Assembly: GCA_016199835.1 (NCBI GenBank)
Contig: JACQFX010000021.1
Span: 1 to 53,534, forward strand
DNA: 53,534 nt
Direction: 5' to 3'
DNA from: Nitrosomonadales bacterium
GTDB taxonomy: Bacteria; Pseudomonadota; Gammaproteobacteria; Burkholderiales; Gallionellaceae
Below the pieces are notes generated by a model. It made no database searches and had not been told where the DNA came from. It was given only the letters and a program-made list of their open reading frames with translations. Shown piece by piece: positions 32,655 through 42,282 of the stretch. A program made the position numbers and the translations under genes. Numbering within the stretch: position 1 is the stretch's first letter; each line of letters starts with the position of its first letter.

Positions 32655-33548
32655 ATGCGCAACATCCAGAACATCCTCGCGCAAGATAGCGCACAGCTGT
32701 CTGCAACGCTCGCGCTCGATGCCAGCACGGCGCGCATCGAGGTGCAGTGCCTGTTGCAGCGGGTGCTGAACGTTGGGCGCGCATGGCTGTTGGCACACCC
32801 CGAACATTGCATGGATGAGGCCACACAAACCCGCTACGACGAACTGTTGCGAAGACGTTTGCTTGGCGAGCCACTGGCCTACATTCTTGGCGAGCGCGAA
32901 TTCTTCGGGCTTATATTCAGGGTTACGCCCGCCACACTCATCCCGCGCCCGGAAACCGAATTGCTGGTCGAGTTGGCCTTGCAACGCATACCCGCCCCTC
33001 TCCCGCTTGCGGAAGAGGGTGGCCGTAAGGCCGGGAGAGGGTATGAGTTTCGTGTGCTTGATCTGGGCACGGGCAGCGGTGCGATCGCTTTGGCCATCGC
33101 CCATACCTGTCCTGCAATTCAAATGCTGGCTTGCGACGCCTCTGCTGATGCGTTGGCAGTGGCAAGAGAGAATGCGCAGCGGCTAAGCATCGGCAATTCC
33201 GCTTTCATGCAAAGCGATTGGTACACCGCACTCGATGATGCACAACGTTTCGACCTCATTGTCTCCAATCCGCCCTATGTCGCGGTGCACGATCCACATC
33301 TGCAACAGGGAGACTTGCGCTTCGAGCCCGAATCCGCGCTCGCTTCCGGCGATGACGGGTTGCGCGACATCCGCCATATCGTTGCCGAAGCCCCGGCGCA
33401 TCTGCAACCTGGCGGTTGGCTGTTGCTCGAACACGGCTACGACCAGGCCGCGCGGGTACGCGAGTTATTGCATAGCGCCGGGTTCGATGCAATTTTCTCG
33501 GCGCACGATATGGCAGGGGTGGAGCGCGTCAGTGGCGGACATGCTTGA
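32655..33548 (+). CDS. prmC: Release factor glutamine methyltransferase
   Basis: A 297-residue SAM-dependent enzyme that N5-methylates the GGQ glutamine of release factors. Visible are the helical N-terminal domain, the linker LIPRPETELLVE, SAM motif I VLDLGTGSGAIALAIA and the active-site NPPY in LIVSNPPYVAVHDPH. Between the linker and motif I there is an in-frame insertion (PLPLAEEGGRKAGRG) encoded by a palindromic repeat, making it slightly longer than usual. Confidence 0.96.
   Translation: MRNIQNILAQDSAQLSATLALDASTARIEVQCLLQRVLNVGRAWLLAHPEHCMDEATQTRYDELLRRRLLGEPLAYILGEREFFGLIFRVTPATLIPRPETELLVELALQRIPAPLPLAEEGGRKAGRGYEFRVLDLGTGSGAIALAIAHTCPAIQMLACDASADALAVARENAQRLSIGNSAFMQSDWYTALDDAQRFDLIVSNPPYVAVHDPHLQQGDLRFEPESALASGDDGLRDIRHIVAEAPAHLQPGGWLLLEHGYDQAARVRELLHSAGFDAIFSAHDMAGVERVSGGHA
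32996..33041. repeat. REP-like palindrome inside prmC
   Basis: CCCTCTCCCG (32996-33005) pairs with CGGGAGAGGG (33032-33041); between them is a second small hairpin, GGCC/GGCC around GTAA (33021-33032). It is in frame between two conserved prmC segments. Related in composition and layout to the element inside priA. Confidence 0.7.
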
Positions 33549-33571
33549 CCCATCCCGTCGTGCCCACTAAA

Positions 33572-33596
33572 ATACCCGAGCTATTAACTCGGATAA
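33572..33596 (+). promoter_or_regulatory. IscR-like palindrome upstream of grxD
   Basis: The 25-base segment has outer halves ATACCCGA and TCGGATA at the spacing of the IscR type 1 consensus (ATASYYGAC...GTCRRSTAT) and agrees with it at 18 of 25 positions by my count. It lies 16-40 bases before the grxD ATG, where a promoter should be. The consensus is from E. coli and recalled from memory. Confidence 0.4.
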
Positions 33597-33611
33597 ATCA
33601 GGAGCTACAAA

Positions 33612-33926
33612 ATGGACGTGCAAGAACTCATCAAACAGCAAGTGACGGGTCATACTGTGGTGCTATACATGAAAGGCTCGCCGCAATTTCCACAGTGCGG
33701 TTTTTCCGCCAACGCGGTGCGCATCCTCAATACCTTGGGGGAGAAAGATTTCTTCAGCGTAGATGTGCTGCAACAGACCGAGATACGCCAAGGCATCAAG
33801 GACTACGCCAATTGGCCGACCATCCCGCAGCTTTACATCAAGGGCGAATTTATCGGCGGCTCGGACATCATGACCGAGATGTACCAGAGCGGCGAATTGC
33901 AAACTTTGCTGGAGAGAAAGTTATAG
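33612..33926 (+). CDS. grxD: Monothiol glutaredoxin (Grx4 type)
   Basis: A 104-residue CGFS glutaredoxin (C29-S32 in KGSPQFPQCGFS) with WPTIPQLYIKGEFIGGSDI binding glutathione. These proteins hold and hand on [2Fe-2S] clusters. It ends the hemA-prfA-prmC-grxD run; 63 bases before it contain the IscR-like palindrome, so it may also have its own promoter. GGAG is upstream of the ATG. Confidence 0.95.
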   Translation: MDVQELIKQQVTGHTVVLYMKGSPQFPQCGFSANAVRILNTLGEKDFFSVDVLQQTEIRQGIKDYANWPTIPQLYIKGEFIGGSDIMTEMYQSGELQTLLERKL

Positions 33927-34009
33927 GTAAAACGCCAAATACATAGGCATTTTGGCATATATGATTTTTCTGCTCAGACCGTTATAGTCCGTTCCGAGTG
34001 TTGAAGCTC

Positions 34010-34034
34010 CGGGTTGTAGCCAACCCGTCTTTTT
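34010..34034 (+). terminator. Terminator after grxD (first)
   Basis: CGGGTTG (34010-34016), loop TAGC, CAACCCG (34021-34027), then a run ending in five T. Typical intrinsic terminator on the plus strand, about 85 bases past the grxD stop. Confidence 0.8.
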
Positions 34035-34050
34035 ATACTCTCCTCCTATT

Positions 34051-34083
34051 CAGGGCGACCGCAAAAGTTGCCCTGTTTTTTTT
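34051..34083 (+). terminator. Terminator after grxD (second)
   Basis: CAGGGC (34051-34056) and GCCCTG (34070-34075) with GAC/GTT pairing inside, followed by eight T. A second plus-strand terminator immediately before the convergent argH stop. Confidence 0.8.
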
Positions 34084-35471
34084 CACATCCCCAGATATTT
34101 CCGCGCGCGCGCGATGGCGGCTTCTACTTGTTGCGGCGCAGTGCCGCCAGTATGGTTGCGCGCGGCAAGCGAACCTTCCAGCGTGAGCACGCCGTAAATA
34201 TCCTGTTCGATAAGCGCGGAGAACTGCTGCAATTCTTCCAGTTTGAGTTCGCTCAGATCACAATTACGTTCAACGGCAAAACGCACCGCCAGCGCTACCG
34301 CTTCGTGCGCATCGCGGAACGGCAAACCTTTTTTCACCAGATAATCGGCCAGGTCGGTAGCCGTGGCATAGCCCTGCAAAGCCGCATTGCGCATGGCCTC
34401 CGGCTTGACGGTGATGCCGCCCATCATATCGGCGTAGATGCGCAAGGTCTGGGTCAGCGTATCCACCGTGTCGAACAGCGGTTCTTTGTCTTCCTGATTG
34501 TCCTTGTTGTAAGCCAGCGGCTGGCCTTTCATCAATGTCAGCAGTGCGACCAGATGGCCGCTCACGCGTCCGGTCTTGCCGCGTACCAGCTCCGGCACGT
34601 CGGGATTTTTTTTCTGCGGCATGATGGAAGAGCCGGTGCAAAAGCGATCTGCAATGTCGATGAAGCCAAAGCGTGGACTCATCCACAAAATCAGCTCTTC
34701 CGACAGCCGCGACAAGTGTGTCATGACGAGCGCACCAGCGGCGATGAATTCGATGGCGAAGTCGCGATCGGACACCGCATCCAGCGAGTTCTCGCACACG
34801 CCGTCAAAATTTAATAGCTCGGCAACATACTCGCGTTTGATCGGATAGCTGGTGCCGGCCAGCGCGGCAGCGCCTAGTGGCAGGCGATTAACACGCTTAC
34901 GACAATCGGCAAAGCGCTCTGCATCACGCTTCAACATCTCGAAATATGCCATCAAGTGATGGGCGAAACTCACCGGCTGCGCGACTTGCAAATGGGTAAA
35001 ACCCGGCATGATGGTATGCATGTGGTGGGTGGCGAGATCGACGATGGCGGATTGCAGTGCGCGTATTAACCCGTGAAGCTCGTCTATCGCATGGCGCAGA
35101 TACAGGCGCACATCCGTTGCTACCTGGTCGTTGCGCGAACGCCCCGTGTGCAGTCGTTTGCCCGCATCGCCGACCAGCGCAGTGAGCCGCTTCTCGATGT
35201 TGAGATGCACGTCTTCCAGATCGAGCGACCACTCGAAATCGCCGCTGATGATCTCGTTTTCGATCTGCGCCAGGCCACGCTGAATGTCCTTCAAATCCTG
35301 CGCGCTGATAATATTGCACGAAGTCAGCATCTGCGCGTGGGCCAGCGAGCCCTGGATATCGAACAGCGCCAATCGTCGGTCAAATTCGACCGAAGCGGTG
35401 TAACGTTTTACTAATTCTGCCACTGGTTCGTTAAAACGGCCCGACCAGGCTTGTTTGTCTTGCATCGTCAT
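34083..35471 (-). CDS. argH: Argininosuccinate lyase
   Basis: A 462-residue homotetrameric enzyme that splits argininosuccinate into arginine and fumarate, the last step of arginine synthesis. The N-terminus [32 protein letters not shown] and the fumarase-superfamily signature [12 protein letters not shown] are diagnostic. The ATG at 35471 (MTMQDK) is preferred; one at 35465 is nearly as good, and a longer open frame to 35534 is unlike the family. Convergent with grxD. Confidence 0.96.
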   Translation of the reverse strand: MTMQDKQAWSGRFNEPVAELVKRYTASVEFDRRLALFDIQGSLAHAQMLTSCNIISAQDLKDIQRGLAQIENEIISGDFEWSLDLEDVHLNIEKRLTALVGDAGKRLHTGRSRNDQVATDVRLYLRHAIDELHGLIRALQSAIVDLATHHMHTIMPGFTHLQVAQPVSFAHHLMAYFEMLKRDAERFADCRKRVNRLPLGAAALAGTSYPIKREYVAELLNFDGVCENSLDAVSDRDFAIEFIAAGALVMTHLSRLSEELILWMSPRFGFIDIADRFCTGSSIMPQKKNPDVPELVRGKTGRVSGHLVALLTLMKGQPLAYNKDNQEDKEPLFDTVDTLTQTLRIYADMMGGITVKPEAMRNAALQGYATATDLADYLVKKGLPFRDAHEAVALAVRFAVERNCDLSELKLEELQQFSALIEQDIYGVLTLEGSLAARNHTGGTAPQQVEAAIARARKYLGM

Positions 35472-35689
35472 CGTCTCTTGTCCAGAATGTGCGCCATAAA
35501 ATCCAGCGTATCGCCGCGATACTGCATTGCTCAATAAATTTCTCTACTTACATATATGATATGCCGCGCTTCAAAACAAAGTTTCAGTGCAGGGTAACCT
35601 TTTTCAGGTTAGCCGGAGCTAAAATTTCTTTCGCGCCTTGTCTCGCCTGGAACCTTGAATGTATGGAGGAATGCCCCAAAGGCTAAATC

Positions 35690-36742
35690 ATGCCGAGGTC
35701 GCAAAGTATAAATCAAATCCATCGGCCCGACGCGTTGCCTGATTTTCGCAATCAGGGCGTCATGCTGCGCATCGTGTTGCTGAGCAACGGCATGGCGCTG
35801 GCAGTAGCGCTATTGCAGGCGGCATCGTGGGCGGAGATCGGACAGCGCATGCTGGGTATTTCCGCACTGTTGCAGCCGATATTGTTAGCCACGCTGCTAT
35901 TGCTGTTCGTATTGGCTCCTGTACTCTTACGTTTGCCTTATCGACAAGGAGTAGCCGCTACGTTGTTGCTGGTTGTCATAATCACGCTGGGCATCTTCCA
36001 TTTGGGTGGGCAGTTGTATGATCTTGCCGTGGAGCCAGGAAATTTTTCTTCCTGGCGTTATGTTCTGCTGAGTGCTGGTGCAACTGCCGTGTTGCTGGTT
36101 TACTTCAAACTACGTGCGCAAGCCCTTTCTCCGGCTATACATGCGTCACGTTTGCAGGCTTTGCAGGCACGCATCCGCCCGCACTTCCTGTTCAACAGCA
36201 TCAATGCCGTGCTCGGCATCGTGCGCGCCGACCCCAAACGCGCCGAAACCGCACTGGAAGATATGTCCGACCTGTTCCGCATGGCCATGGCGCACAGCGG
36301 CGACCTGGTTCCTGTGCGCCAGGAACTGGCGCTTGCGCGCCAATACCTTGCACTGGAACAATTGCGCCTGGGCGACCGTCTCAAGGTATCCTGGCATACC
36401 GAGAATCTGCCGGATGATGCGCTGATACCGCCGCTGGTGCTGCAACCGCTGCTGGAAAATGCCGTATATCACGGCATTGAACCGCTGGCGGAAGGCGGGG
36501 CGATAGACGTCAGGCTGTATCGTACAGGCAACGAAATACATCTGGAAATGTACAATCCGCGCCAGGAACAAGGCAGCCACCATGTCGGCAACAAGATTGC
36601 GCTGACCAACATCCGTGAGCGGCTGGCCTTGCAGTTCGATATTGAGGCACGCTATACAGTGGAAACCGGGAAAGACTTTTACCGCGTGCAGATCATGTTG
36701 CCCTACGTCAAGGACAAGGAGAATACCGATGAACCTCGTTGA
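35690..36742 (+). CDS. LytS/AlgZ-type sensor histidine kinase
   Basis: A 350-residue membrane kinase with about four N-terminal hydrophobic helices (about 25-140), then a His_kinase domain with the phospho-His H165 in RIRPHFLFNSINAVL and an N-box in PPLVLQPLLENAVYHGI. The family includes AlgZ/FimS of Pseudomonas and YehU. It overlaps the following response regulator by 14 bases. Signals and targets are unknown; AlgZ relatives control motility or surface properties. Confidence 0.9.
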   Translation: MPRSQSINQIHRPDALPDFRNQGVMLRIVLLSNGMALAVALLQAASWAEIGQRMLGISALLQPILLATLLLLFVLAPVLLRLPYRQGVAATLLLVVIITLGIFHLGGQLYDLAVEPGNFSSWRYVLLSAGATAVLLVYFKLRAQALSPAIHASRLQALQARIRPHFLFNSINAVLGIVRADPKRAETALEDMSDLFRMAMAHSGDLVPVRQELALARQYLALEQLRLGDRLKVSWHTENLPDDALIPPLVLQPLLENAVYHGIEPLAEGGAIDVRLYRTGNEIHLEMYNPRQEQGSHHVGNKIALTNIRERLALQFDIEARYTVETGKDFYRVQIMLPYVKDKENTDEPR

Positions 36743-37493
36743 ACTTCCCCTCACCATATTCGTGGTGGACGACGAGCCGCTCGCGCGCAATCGCATCAAG
36801 GAATTGCTGTCCGATTGCTCCGCGCAATTGCCGCTCGAAATCGTAGGCGAAGCAAGCAACGGTTACGAGGCACTGGACAAGCTTTCCGCAATTTCTGCCG
36901 ACGTGGTGCTGACCGACATCCGCATGCCGCAGATGGACGGCGTCGAACTGGCGCAGCATCTCAACAAACTGCCCAAACCCCCGGCCATCATTTTCACCAC
37001 AGCCTACGACAAATACGCCATCCAGGCATTCGAGCTGCACGCTATAGACTATCTGCTCAAGCCCATCCGCCTGGGTCGCTTGTTTGATGCGCTTTCGCAC
37101 GCGCGCAACACCGTGCCGCCGCGCATTGAACTGTTGCAGGAACTCGTGCCCGAACCGCGCAAGAATCTTTCCATCCACGAGCGCGGCAAGATACACCTCA
37201 TCCCCATCGAGACTGTGCTTTTCCTGCGCGCCGAGCTCAAATACATCACCGTGCGCACAGTGGAGCGCGAGTTTCTCATCGAGGAGCCGCTCACCGCTCT
37301 GGAAAAAGAATTTGCTGCGCGCTTCATCCGTATCCACCGCAATTGCCTGGTCGCAAAAAACGAAATCGAAGGCTTCGAAAAAGTCACCGATGATGAAACC
37401 GGCGAGACACACTGGACAGTGAAACTCAAAAATCTGGACGAGATGCTGCCAATCAGCAGGCGACAGCAATTCATCGTGAAGGAATTCAGCTAG
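36729..37493 (+). CDS. LytTR-type response regulator (AlgR-like)
   Basis: A 254-residue regulator with an N-terminal receiver (acid pocket D14-D15-E16, phospho-acceptor D63 in VVLTDIRMPQMDG) and a C-terminal LytTR DNA-binding domain (about 145-250; LFLRAELKYITV, RFIRIHRNCLVAK). AAGGAG before the ATG at 36729 decides the start inside the kinase gene's 3' end. Forms a two-component pair with it. The 297 bases to murI hold nothing I can name. Confidence 0.93.
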   Translation: MNLVELPLTIFVVDDEPLARNRIKELLSDCSAQLPLEIVGEASNGYEALDKLSAISADVVLTDIRMPQMDGVELAQHLNKLPKPPAIIFTTAYDKYAIQAFELHAIDYLLKPIRLGRLFDALSHARNTVPPRIELLQELVPEPRKNLSIHERGKIHLIPIETVLFLRAELKYITVRTVEREFLIEEPLTALEKEFAARFIRIHRNCLVAKNEIEGFEKVTDDETGETHWTVKLKNLDEMLPISRRQQFIVKEFS

Positions 37494-37790
37494 GAAGCGG
37501 CTTATATAGTTCGGGAATAACGCGGCAATAGTAAACAGGCCAAAGATCTTGGGCAAGCAACTGATCCCGGAAACAAAATCCTTTGATGTGTTTGCGCTAA
37601 TCGCCTAAATAAATGTTGCATGGAAGTGCTTTCACAAATCTGGCGAGATCGGCTTATCCTGTATACGCTGTGTGTCCGATTGATGAGTTGGCATCCTGAT
37701 TCTTTCCGGCCGTGTTCCCAACAGATTTAAACGGTTTGCTATAAATTATTCCGGACCGCAGTACATCTGCGCGGAAATACGGAGACTTGC

Positions 37791-38612
37791 GTGACAGCTT
37801 CATACTCCAGAACCATAGGCGTATTCGATTCCGGCGTAGGCGGCCTCTCCGTCCTGCACCACATCCGTCAGGCGCTGCCCGACGCGCATCTGCTCTACGT
37901 TGCCGATTCCGGCCATGTGCCATACGGCGACAAGCCGCCCGAATACATCGAGGCGCGCTCGCTCGCCATTTCCCGGTTCCTGATTGAACAAGGTGCGGAT
38001 GCCATCGTCATCGCCTGCAATACCGCCACAGCCGCCGCTGCGACCATGTTGCGCAATCGCTTCAGTCTGCCCATCGTGGCGATGGAACCCGCCGTCAAGC
38101 CTGCCGTCGCTGCCACTCGCAGCGGTGTGGTTGGCGTACTGGCGACGGTGGGCACATTGGAAAGCGCGCGCTTCGCGGCGCTGCTGGAAAAATATGCGGG
38201 CGAAATCGAAATCGTCACACAAGGCTGTCCCGGCCTGGTCGAGCAAGTCGAGCAGGGGGAACTGAACGCAGCAAAGACGCGCGAACTGATAGCCTGCTAT
38301 ACCGCGCCGTTATTGGCGCGCGGTGTGGATACACTGATCCTCGGTTGCACGCACTATCCATTTCTAGCACCATTGATCCGTGAAGTCGTCGGCAGAGAGA
38401 TCACACTGGTGGATACCGGTGAGGCGGTAGCACGCCAGTTACAGCGGCGCTTACAGACAGAATTACCGAAGCTCGCATCCGGCAAGGCGTCCGTACAATT
38501 CTGGAGCAGCGGCGATGCACAGCAGGCCAACCGTATCATTTCCATATTGTGGGGCGGGACAGCGGCGGTACAATGCCTGCCGCAAAGTATAGCTACAGGA
38601 GTTGCCGCATGA
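37791..38612 (+). CDS. murI: Glutamate racemase
   Basis: A 273-residue cofactor-independent racemase that makes D-glutamate for peptidoglycan. IGVFDSGVGGLSVL opens the protein. The two catalytic cysteines are in VIACNTATAAA and LILGCTHYPFL. The start codon is GTG with GGAG upstream. The stop overlaps the purU start (ATGA). Confidence 0.96.
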   Translation: MTASYSRTIGVFDSGVGGLSVLHHIRQALPDAHLLYVADSGHVPYGDKPPEYIEARSLAISRFLIEQGADAIVIACNTATAAAATMLRNRFSLPIVAMEPAVKPAVAATRSGVVGVLATVGTLESARFAALLEKYAGEIEIVTQGCPGLVEQVEQGELNAAKTRELIACYTAPLLARGVDTLILGCTHYPFLAPLIREVVGREITLVDTGEAVARQLQRRLQTELPKLASGKASVQFWSSGDAQQANRIISILWGGTAAVQCLPQSIATGVAA

Positions 38613-39460
38613 GCGAACGTCGTTACACCCTGACCATTTCCTGCCCGGATCGGGTGGGCATTATTGCTGCCGTGAGCAATTTCGTCGCGACGCACAAGGG
38701 CTGGATAGTCGAGGCCAGTTATCACACCGATCAGGAGACGCAGCGCTTTTTCATGCGCCAGGAGATTCTTGCCGATTCATTGCCATTCGATATGGCCGGG
38801 TTCCGTGCACAGTTTTCCAGCCTGGCTGGTGAGTTTGATATGGATTGGCGCATCAGCGATTCGGCGCAGAAGAAACGCATCGTGATTCTGGTAAGCAAGC
38901 AGGATCACTGTTTGAACGACTTGCTGCATCGCTGGCGCAGCGGCGAGTTGCTGGTGGATATTCCCTGCGTGATCTCCAATCATGGCGACTTGCGCGGTTT
39001 CGTCGAGTGGCATGGCATCCCGTTCCATCATATCGACTTTGCCAACAAGGCTGCCGCCTATGAAAATATCTCGGCGCTGTTCGAGCAACATGACGGCGAT
39101 ACCATGGTGCTCGCGCGCTTCATGCAGATTGTGCCGCCGTCGTTATGCCAGCGCTACCCCGGACGCATCATCAACATCCATCACAGCTTTCTGCCTTCCT
39201 TCGTCGGCGCCAAGCCTTACCATCAGGCCTACCAGCGCGGTGTGAAACTCATAGGTGCGACCTGCCATTACGTCACCGAAGAACTGGATGCCGGCCCCAT
39301 CATCGAACAGGACACGGTGCGCATAGATCACGGCGACAGCGTGGACGATATGGTGCGCTACGGGCGCGACATCGAAAAGAACGTGCTGGCGCGCGGCCTG
39401 CGCTATCACGTGGAAGGCCGCGTGCTGGTGTGCGGCAACAAGACTATCGTATTCCGATAA
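38609..39460 (+). CDS. purU: Formyltetrahydrofolate deformylase
   Basis: A 283-residue enzyme that hydrolyses 10-formyl-THF to formate and THF, balancing one-carbon pools. An N-terminal ACT domain (TLTISCPDRVGIIAAVSNF) is followed by a formyltransferase-fold domain with the catalytic HHSFLPSFVGAKPYHQAY and the closing ATCHYVTEELDAGPIIEQD. AGGAG precedes the ATG at 38609, which overlaps the murI stop, so the pair is coupled. Confidence 0.96.
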   Translation: MSERRYTLTISCPDRVGIIAAVSNFVATHKGWIVEASYHTDQETQRFFMRQEILADSLPFDMAGFRAQFSSLAGEFDMDWRISDSAQKKRIVILVSKQDHCLNDLLHRWRSGELLVDIPCVISNHGDLRGFVEWHGIPFHHIDFANKAAAYENISALFEQHDGDTMVLARFMQIVPPSLCQRYPGRIINIHHSFLPSFVGAKPYHQAYQRGVKLIGATCHYVTEELDAGPIIEQDTVRIDHGDSVDDMVRYGRDIEKNVLARGLRYHVEGRVLVCGNKTIVFR

Positions 39461-39476
39461 TCACGCCCCAGCATCA

Positions 39477-39860
39477 ATGCCCATCACCTCTCTTGCCGCG
39501 ATTGCGTCCTATCTGTTGATGCTGGCGGCTTACTTCCTGCCGCGCCAGCGCTGGCTGCACATTCCTGCGATGGCGGCGATCATGTTGTTCGATGTGGGAT
39601 TGCCGATTTATTTATATACACACCGCAACTGGTGGCACCGCTTGATCGAGCAACAGGACATCCTGTCTTTCCTGGTGTGGATGCATTTCGGTTTGATTGT
39701 CGCGATATACGCGCTGGATATTTTGCAGATACAAAGTGCAAGAAAAATACTGCGCGGTATAAAGGAAGCTCGCGCCGAACATCATGGCCAGGGCAAGGCT
39801 CTGCTCGTAATACGCGGCCTGGTGATTCTGACCGGGGCAATATTGGCAAACCCGGAATAA
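39477..39860 (+). CDS. Small integral membrane protein, unknown function
   Basis: A 127-residue protein with about four hydrophobic segments (5-22, 28-48, 62-83, 108-123) and charged loops. No family recognised. It begins 16 bases after purU without a clear ribosome binding site, so a later or coupled start is possible. Its position suggests cotranscription with murI-purU, but no functional link is evident. Confidence 0.6.
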   Translation: MPITSLAAIASYLLMLAAYFLPRQRWLHIPAMAAIMLFDVGLPIYLYTHRNWWHRLIEQQDILSFLVWMHFGLIVAIYALDILQIQSARKILRGIKEARAEHHGQGKALLVIRGLVILTGAILANPE

Positions 39861-39886
39861 AAAGAGGGCGCCTAGTGGCGCCCTCG
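39861..39886 (-). terminator. Terminator after amtB
   Basis: GAGGGCGCC (39865-39873), loop TAGT, GGCGCCCTC (39878-39886). On the minus strand it is followed by TTTTT, so it ends the leftward glnK-amtB transcript; it may act on the opposite transcript too. Confidence 0.8.
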
Positions 39887-39913
39887 GAAAGAAGCTATAC
39901 AGCTTCGGGGGAA

Positions 39914-41404
39914 TTACAAGTTGTAAGCACGTTCGCCGTGGCTGGTAGTATCCAGACCTTCACGTTCGGCCTCTTCCGGCACACGCAAACCGATGGTCAG
40001 GTCAACTATCTTGTAGCAAACGAAAGCTACTACGCCGGACCAGATGATGGTGGTCAGCACGGCCTGCGCCTGTATCCACACTTGCGCGCCGATCTCGGTG
40101 TCGATGATCTTGTTGTTAACGTAATCCACGATGCCGGTGCCGCCCATGCCCCAGTTGTTGAACACGCCAGTCAGCAACGCGCCGAGAATACCGCCGACGC
40201 CGTGCACGCCGAACACGTCAAGCGCGTCATCCATGCCCAGCATTTTCTTCAGTCCGGTCACACCCCAGAAGCAGGCTACGCCAGCGATTGCACCGATGAC
40301 CAGCCCGCCGCCCACGCCCACCCAGCCGCAAGCGGGCGTAATGGCGACCAGCCCTGCGACCGCGCCGGAAACGCCGCCCAGTACGGAAGGCTTGCCGCGC
40401 AACAGCCATTCGGCCAGCGACCAGGTCAATGCAGCGGCAGCAGTAGCATCCAGCGTGTTCATGAAAGCCAGAGCAGCGGTGCCGCCCGCTTCCAGTGCAG
40501 AGCCTGCATTGAAACCGAACCAGCCCACCCACAGCAATGAGCCACCTATCATGGTCATAACCAGATTATGCGGGGCCATCGGTTCCTTGCCGTAGCCGAT
40601 GCGCTTGCCGATCAGGAATGCACCGACCAGACCTGCGACAGCCGCATTGATATGCACCACGGTGCCGCCGGCGAAGTCCAGCGCGCCCTTCTGGAACAGC
40701 CAGCCAGCGGCAGCCGTTGCAGTGTCAGCCGCAGCTTGATCCGTGTAAGCATCCGGCCCCATCCAGAACCACACCATGTGCGCGATGGGCAGATAAGCAA
40801 AAGTGAACCACAGAGCAGAAAACAGCAGCACAGAGGCGAACTTCATGCGCTCTGCGAACGCGCCCACGATCAGTGCCACAGTGATGGCAGCGAAGGTAGC
40901 CTGGAATGCGACGAAAGCGAACTCAGGTATCACCACACCTTTGCTGAAGGTCGCTGCATTGGCAACGCTACCGCTGACCGGATCGAAGATCCCTTTCAGG
41001 AATAGCCGATCGAATCCGCCGATAAAGGGACTCAAGGCTCCGCTTCCTTGCGTGAATGCGAGCGAGTAGCCGTAGATGGCCCACAGCACGGTGATCAATG
41101 CAAAGATGCTGAACACCTGCATCAGTACCGACAGCATATTCTTGCTGCGTACCAGGCCGCCATAGAACAACGCCAAACCGGGAATGGACATCATGATGAC
41201 CAATAGGGTGGCAGTCAGCATCCAGGTCGTATCACCCTTGTTGGGCGTCGGTGCCGGTGCCGCAGTTGCAGCTACCGCCGATGCGGCAGCAGGTGCTGCA
41301 ACTGGAGCGGCAGCAGGTGTCGCAGCAACATTATCGGCAAATGCCGGCGCAACCAAGCCGCACAACATTGCCAGCAAAGTACAAAGTGCTAAAAATTTCT
41401 TCAT
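39914..41404 (-). CDS. amtB: Ammonium transporter
   Basis: A 496-residue inner-membrane channel for ammonium. A cleavable signal peptide (to about residue 24, PAFA) and an Ala/Pro-rich stretch precede about eleven helices. The two pore histidines are in GGTVVHINAAVAG and VFGVHGVGGILGALL; the GWFGFNAGSALEAGG region is typical. GAGGAG precedes the ATG at 41404. Cotranscribed with glnK 11 bases upstream, whose product blocks the channel when nitrogen is sufficient. Confidence 0.96.
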   Translation of the reverse strand: MKKFLALCTLLAMLCGLVAPAFADNVAATPAAAPVAAPAAASAVAATAAPAPTPNKGDTTWMLTATLLVIMMSIPGLALFYGGLVRSKNMLSVLMQVFSIFALITVLWAIYGYSLAFTQGSGALSPFIGGFDRLFLKGIFDPVSGSVANAATFSKGVVIPEFAFVAFQATFAAITVALIVGAFAERMKFASVLLFSALWFTFAYLPIAHMVWFWMGPDAYTDQAAADTATAAAGWLFQKGALDFAGGTVVHINAAVAGLVGAFLIGKRIGYGKEPMAPHNLVMTMIGGSLLWVGWFGFNAGSALEAGGTAALAFMNTLDATAAAALTWSLAEWLLRGKPSVLGGVSGAVAGLVAITPACGWVGVGGGLVIGAIAGVACFWGVTGLKKMLGMDDALDVFGVHGVGGILGALLTGVFNNWGMGGTGIVDYVNNKIIDTEIGAQVWIQAQAVLTTIIWSGVVAFVCYKIVDLTIGLRVPEEAEREGLDTTSHGERAYNL

Positions 41405-41415
41405 GGTATGGCTCC

Positions 41416-41928
<513 letters not shown>

Positions 41929-41951
41929 TCATGCGACCATTGCGCACGCTC

Positions 41952-41966
41952 GCACCTATCGGGTGC
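41952..41966. promoter_or_regulatory. NtrC-type enhancer site
   Basis: GCACC-TATCG-GGTGC is a perfect match to the core GCACC-N5-GGTGC of NtrC (GlnG) sites. It is about 100 bases upstream of the sigma-54 promoter, the normal distance for an activator that loops DNA. It also lies 60 bases before ubiK on the other strand. Confidence 0.8.
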
Positions 41967-42025
41967 GGCAATGCAACAAAGAATTTTTGCTACACTGTCT
42001 GTACACAAACGAATGGAGACGCACC

Positions 42026-42265
42026 ATGCTCAACCCCAAATTCTTCGATGAAATTTCCGTCAAGTTGAACGACGCCATGGCAAACAGCCCAGCCAGGGAC
42101 TTCGAGAAAAATGCTCGTGCCTTGCTGGCGCAAGGATTCTCCAGGCTTGATCTGGTGACACGCGAGGAATTCGATGTGCAGGCACAACTGCTGTCACGCG
42201 CAAGGCAAAAGCTGGAAGAGATGGAAGCGCGCGTCGCAGCACTGGAAGCACAACGCGGAAACTAA
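42026..42265 (+). CDS. ubiK: Ubiquinone biosynthesis accessory factor UbiK (BMFP)
   Basis: A 79-residue helical protein of the YqiC/UbiK family that assists aerobic ubiquinone synthesis with UbiJ and binds membranes. The C-terminal half is a predicted coiled coil (ARQKLEEMEARVAALEAQRG), typical of the family, and the body has NPKFFDEISVKLNDAMANSPARDFEKN. GGAG before the ATG at 42026 decides the start. comM follows 17 bases later, the usual neighbour. Confidence 0.9.
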   Translation: MLNPKFFDEISVKLNDAMANSPARDFEKNARALLAQGFSRLDLVTREEFDVQAQLLSRARQKLEEMEARVAALEAQRGN

Positions 42266-42282
42266 AAACAAGGGCCGCCAGA

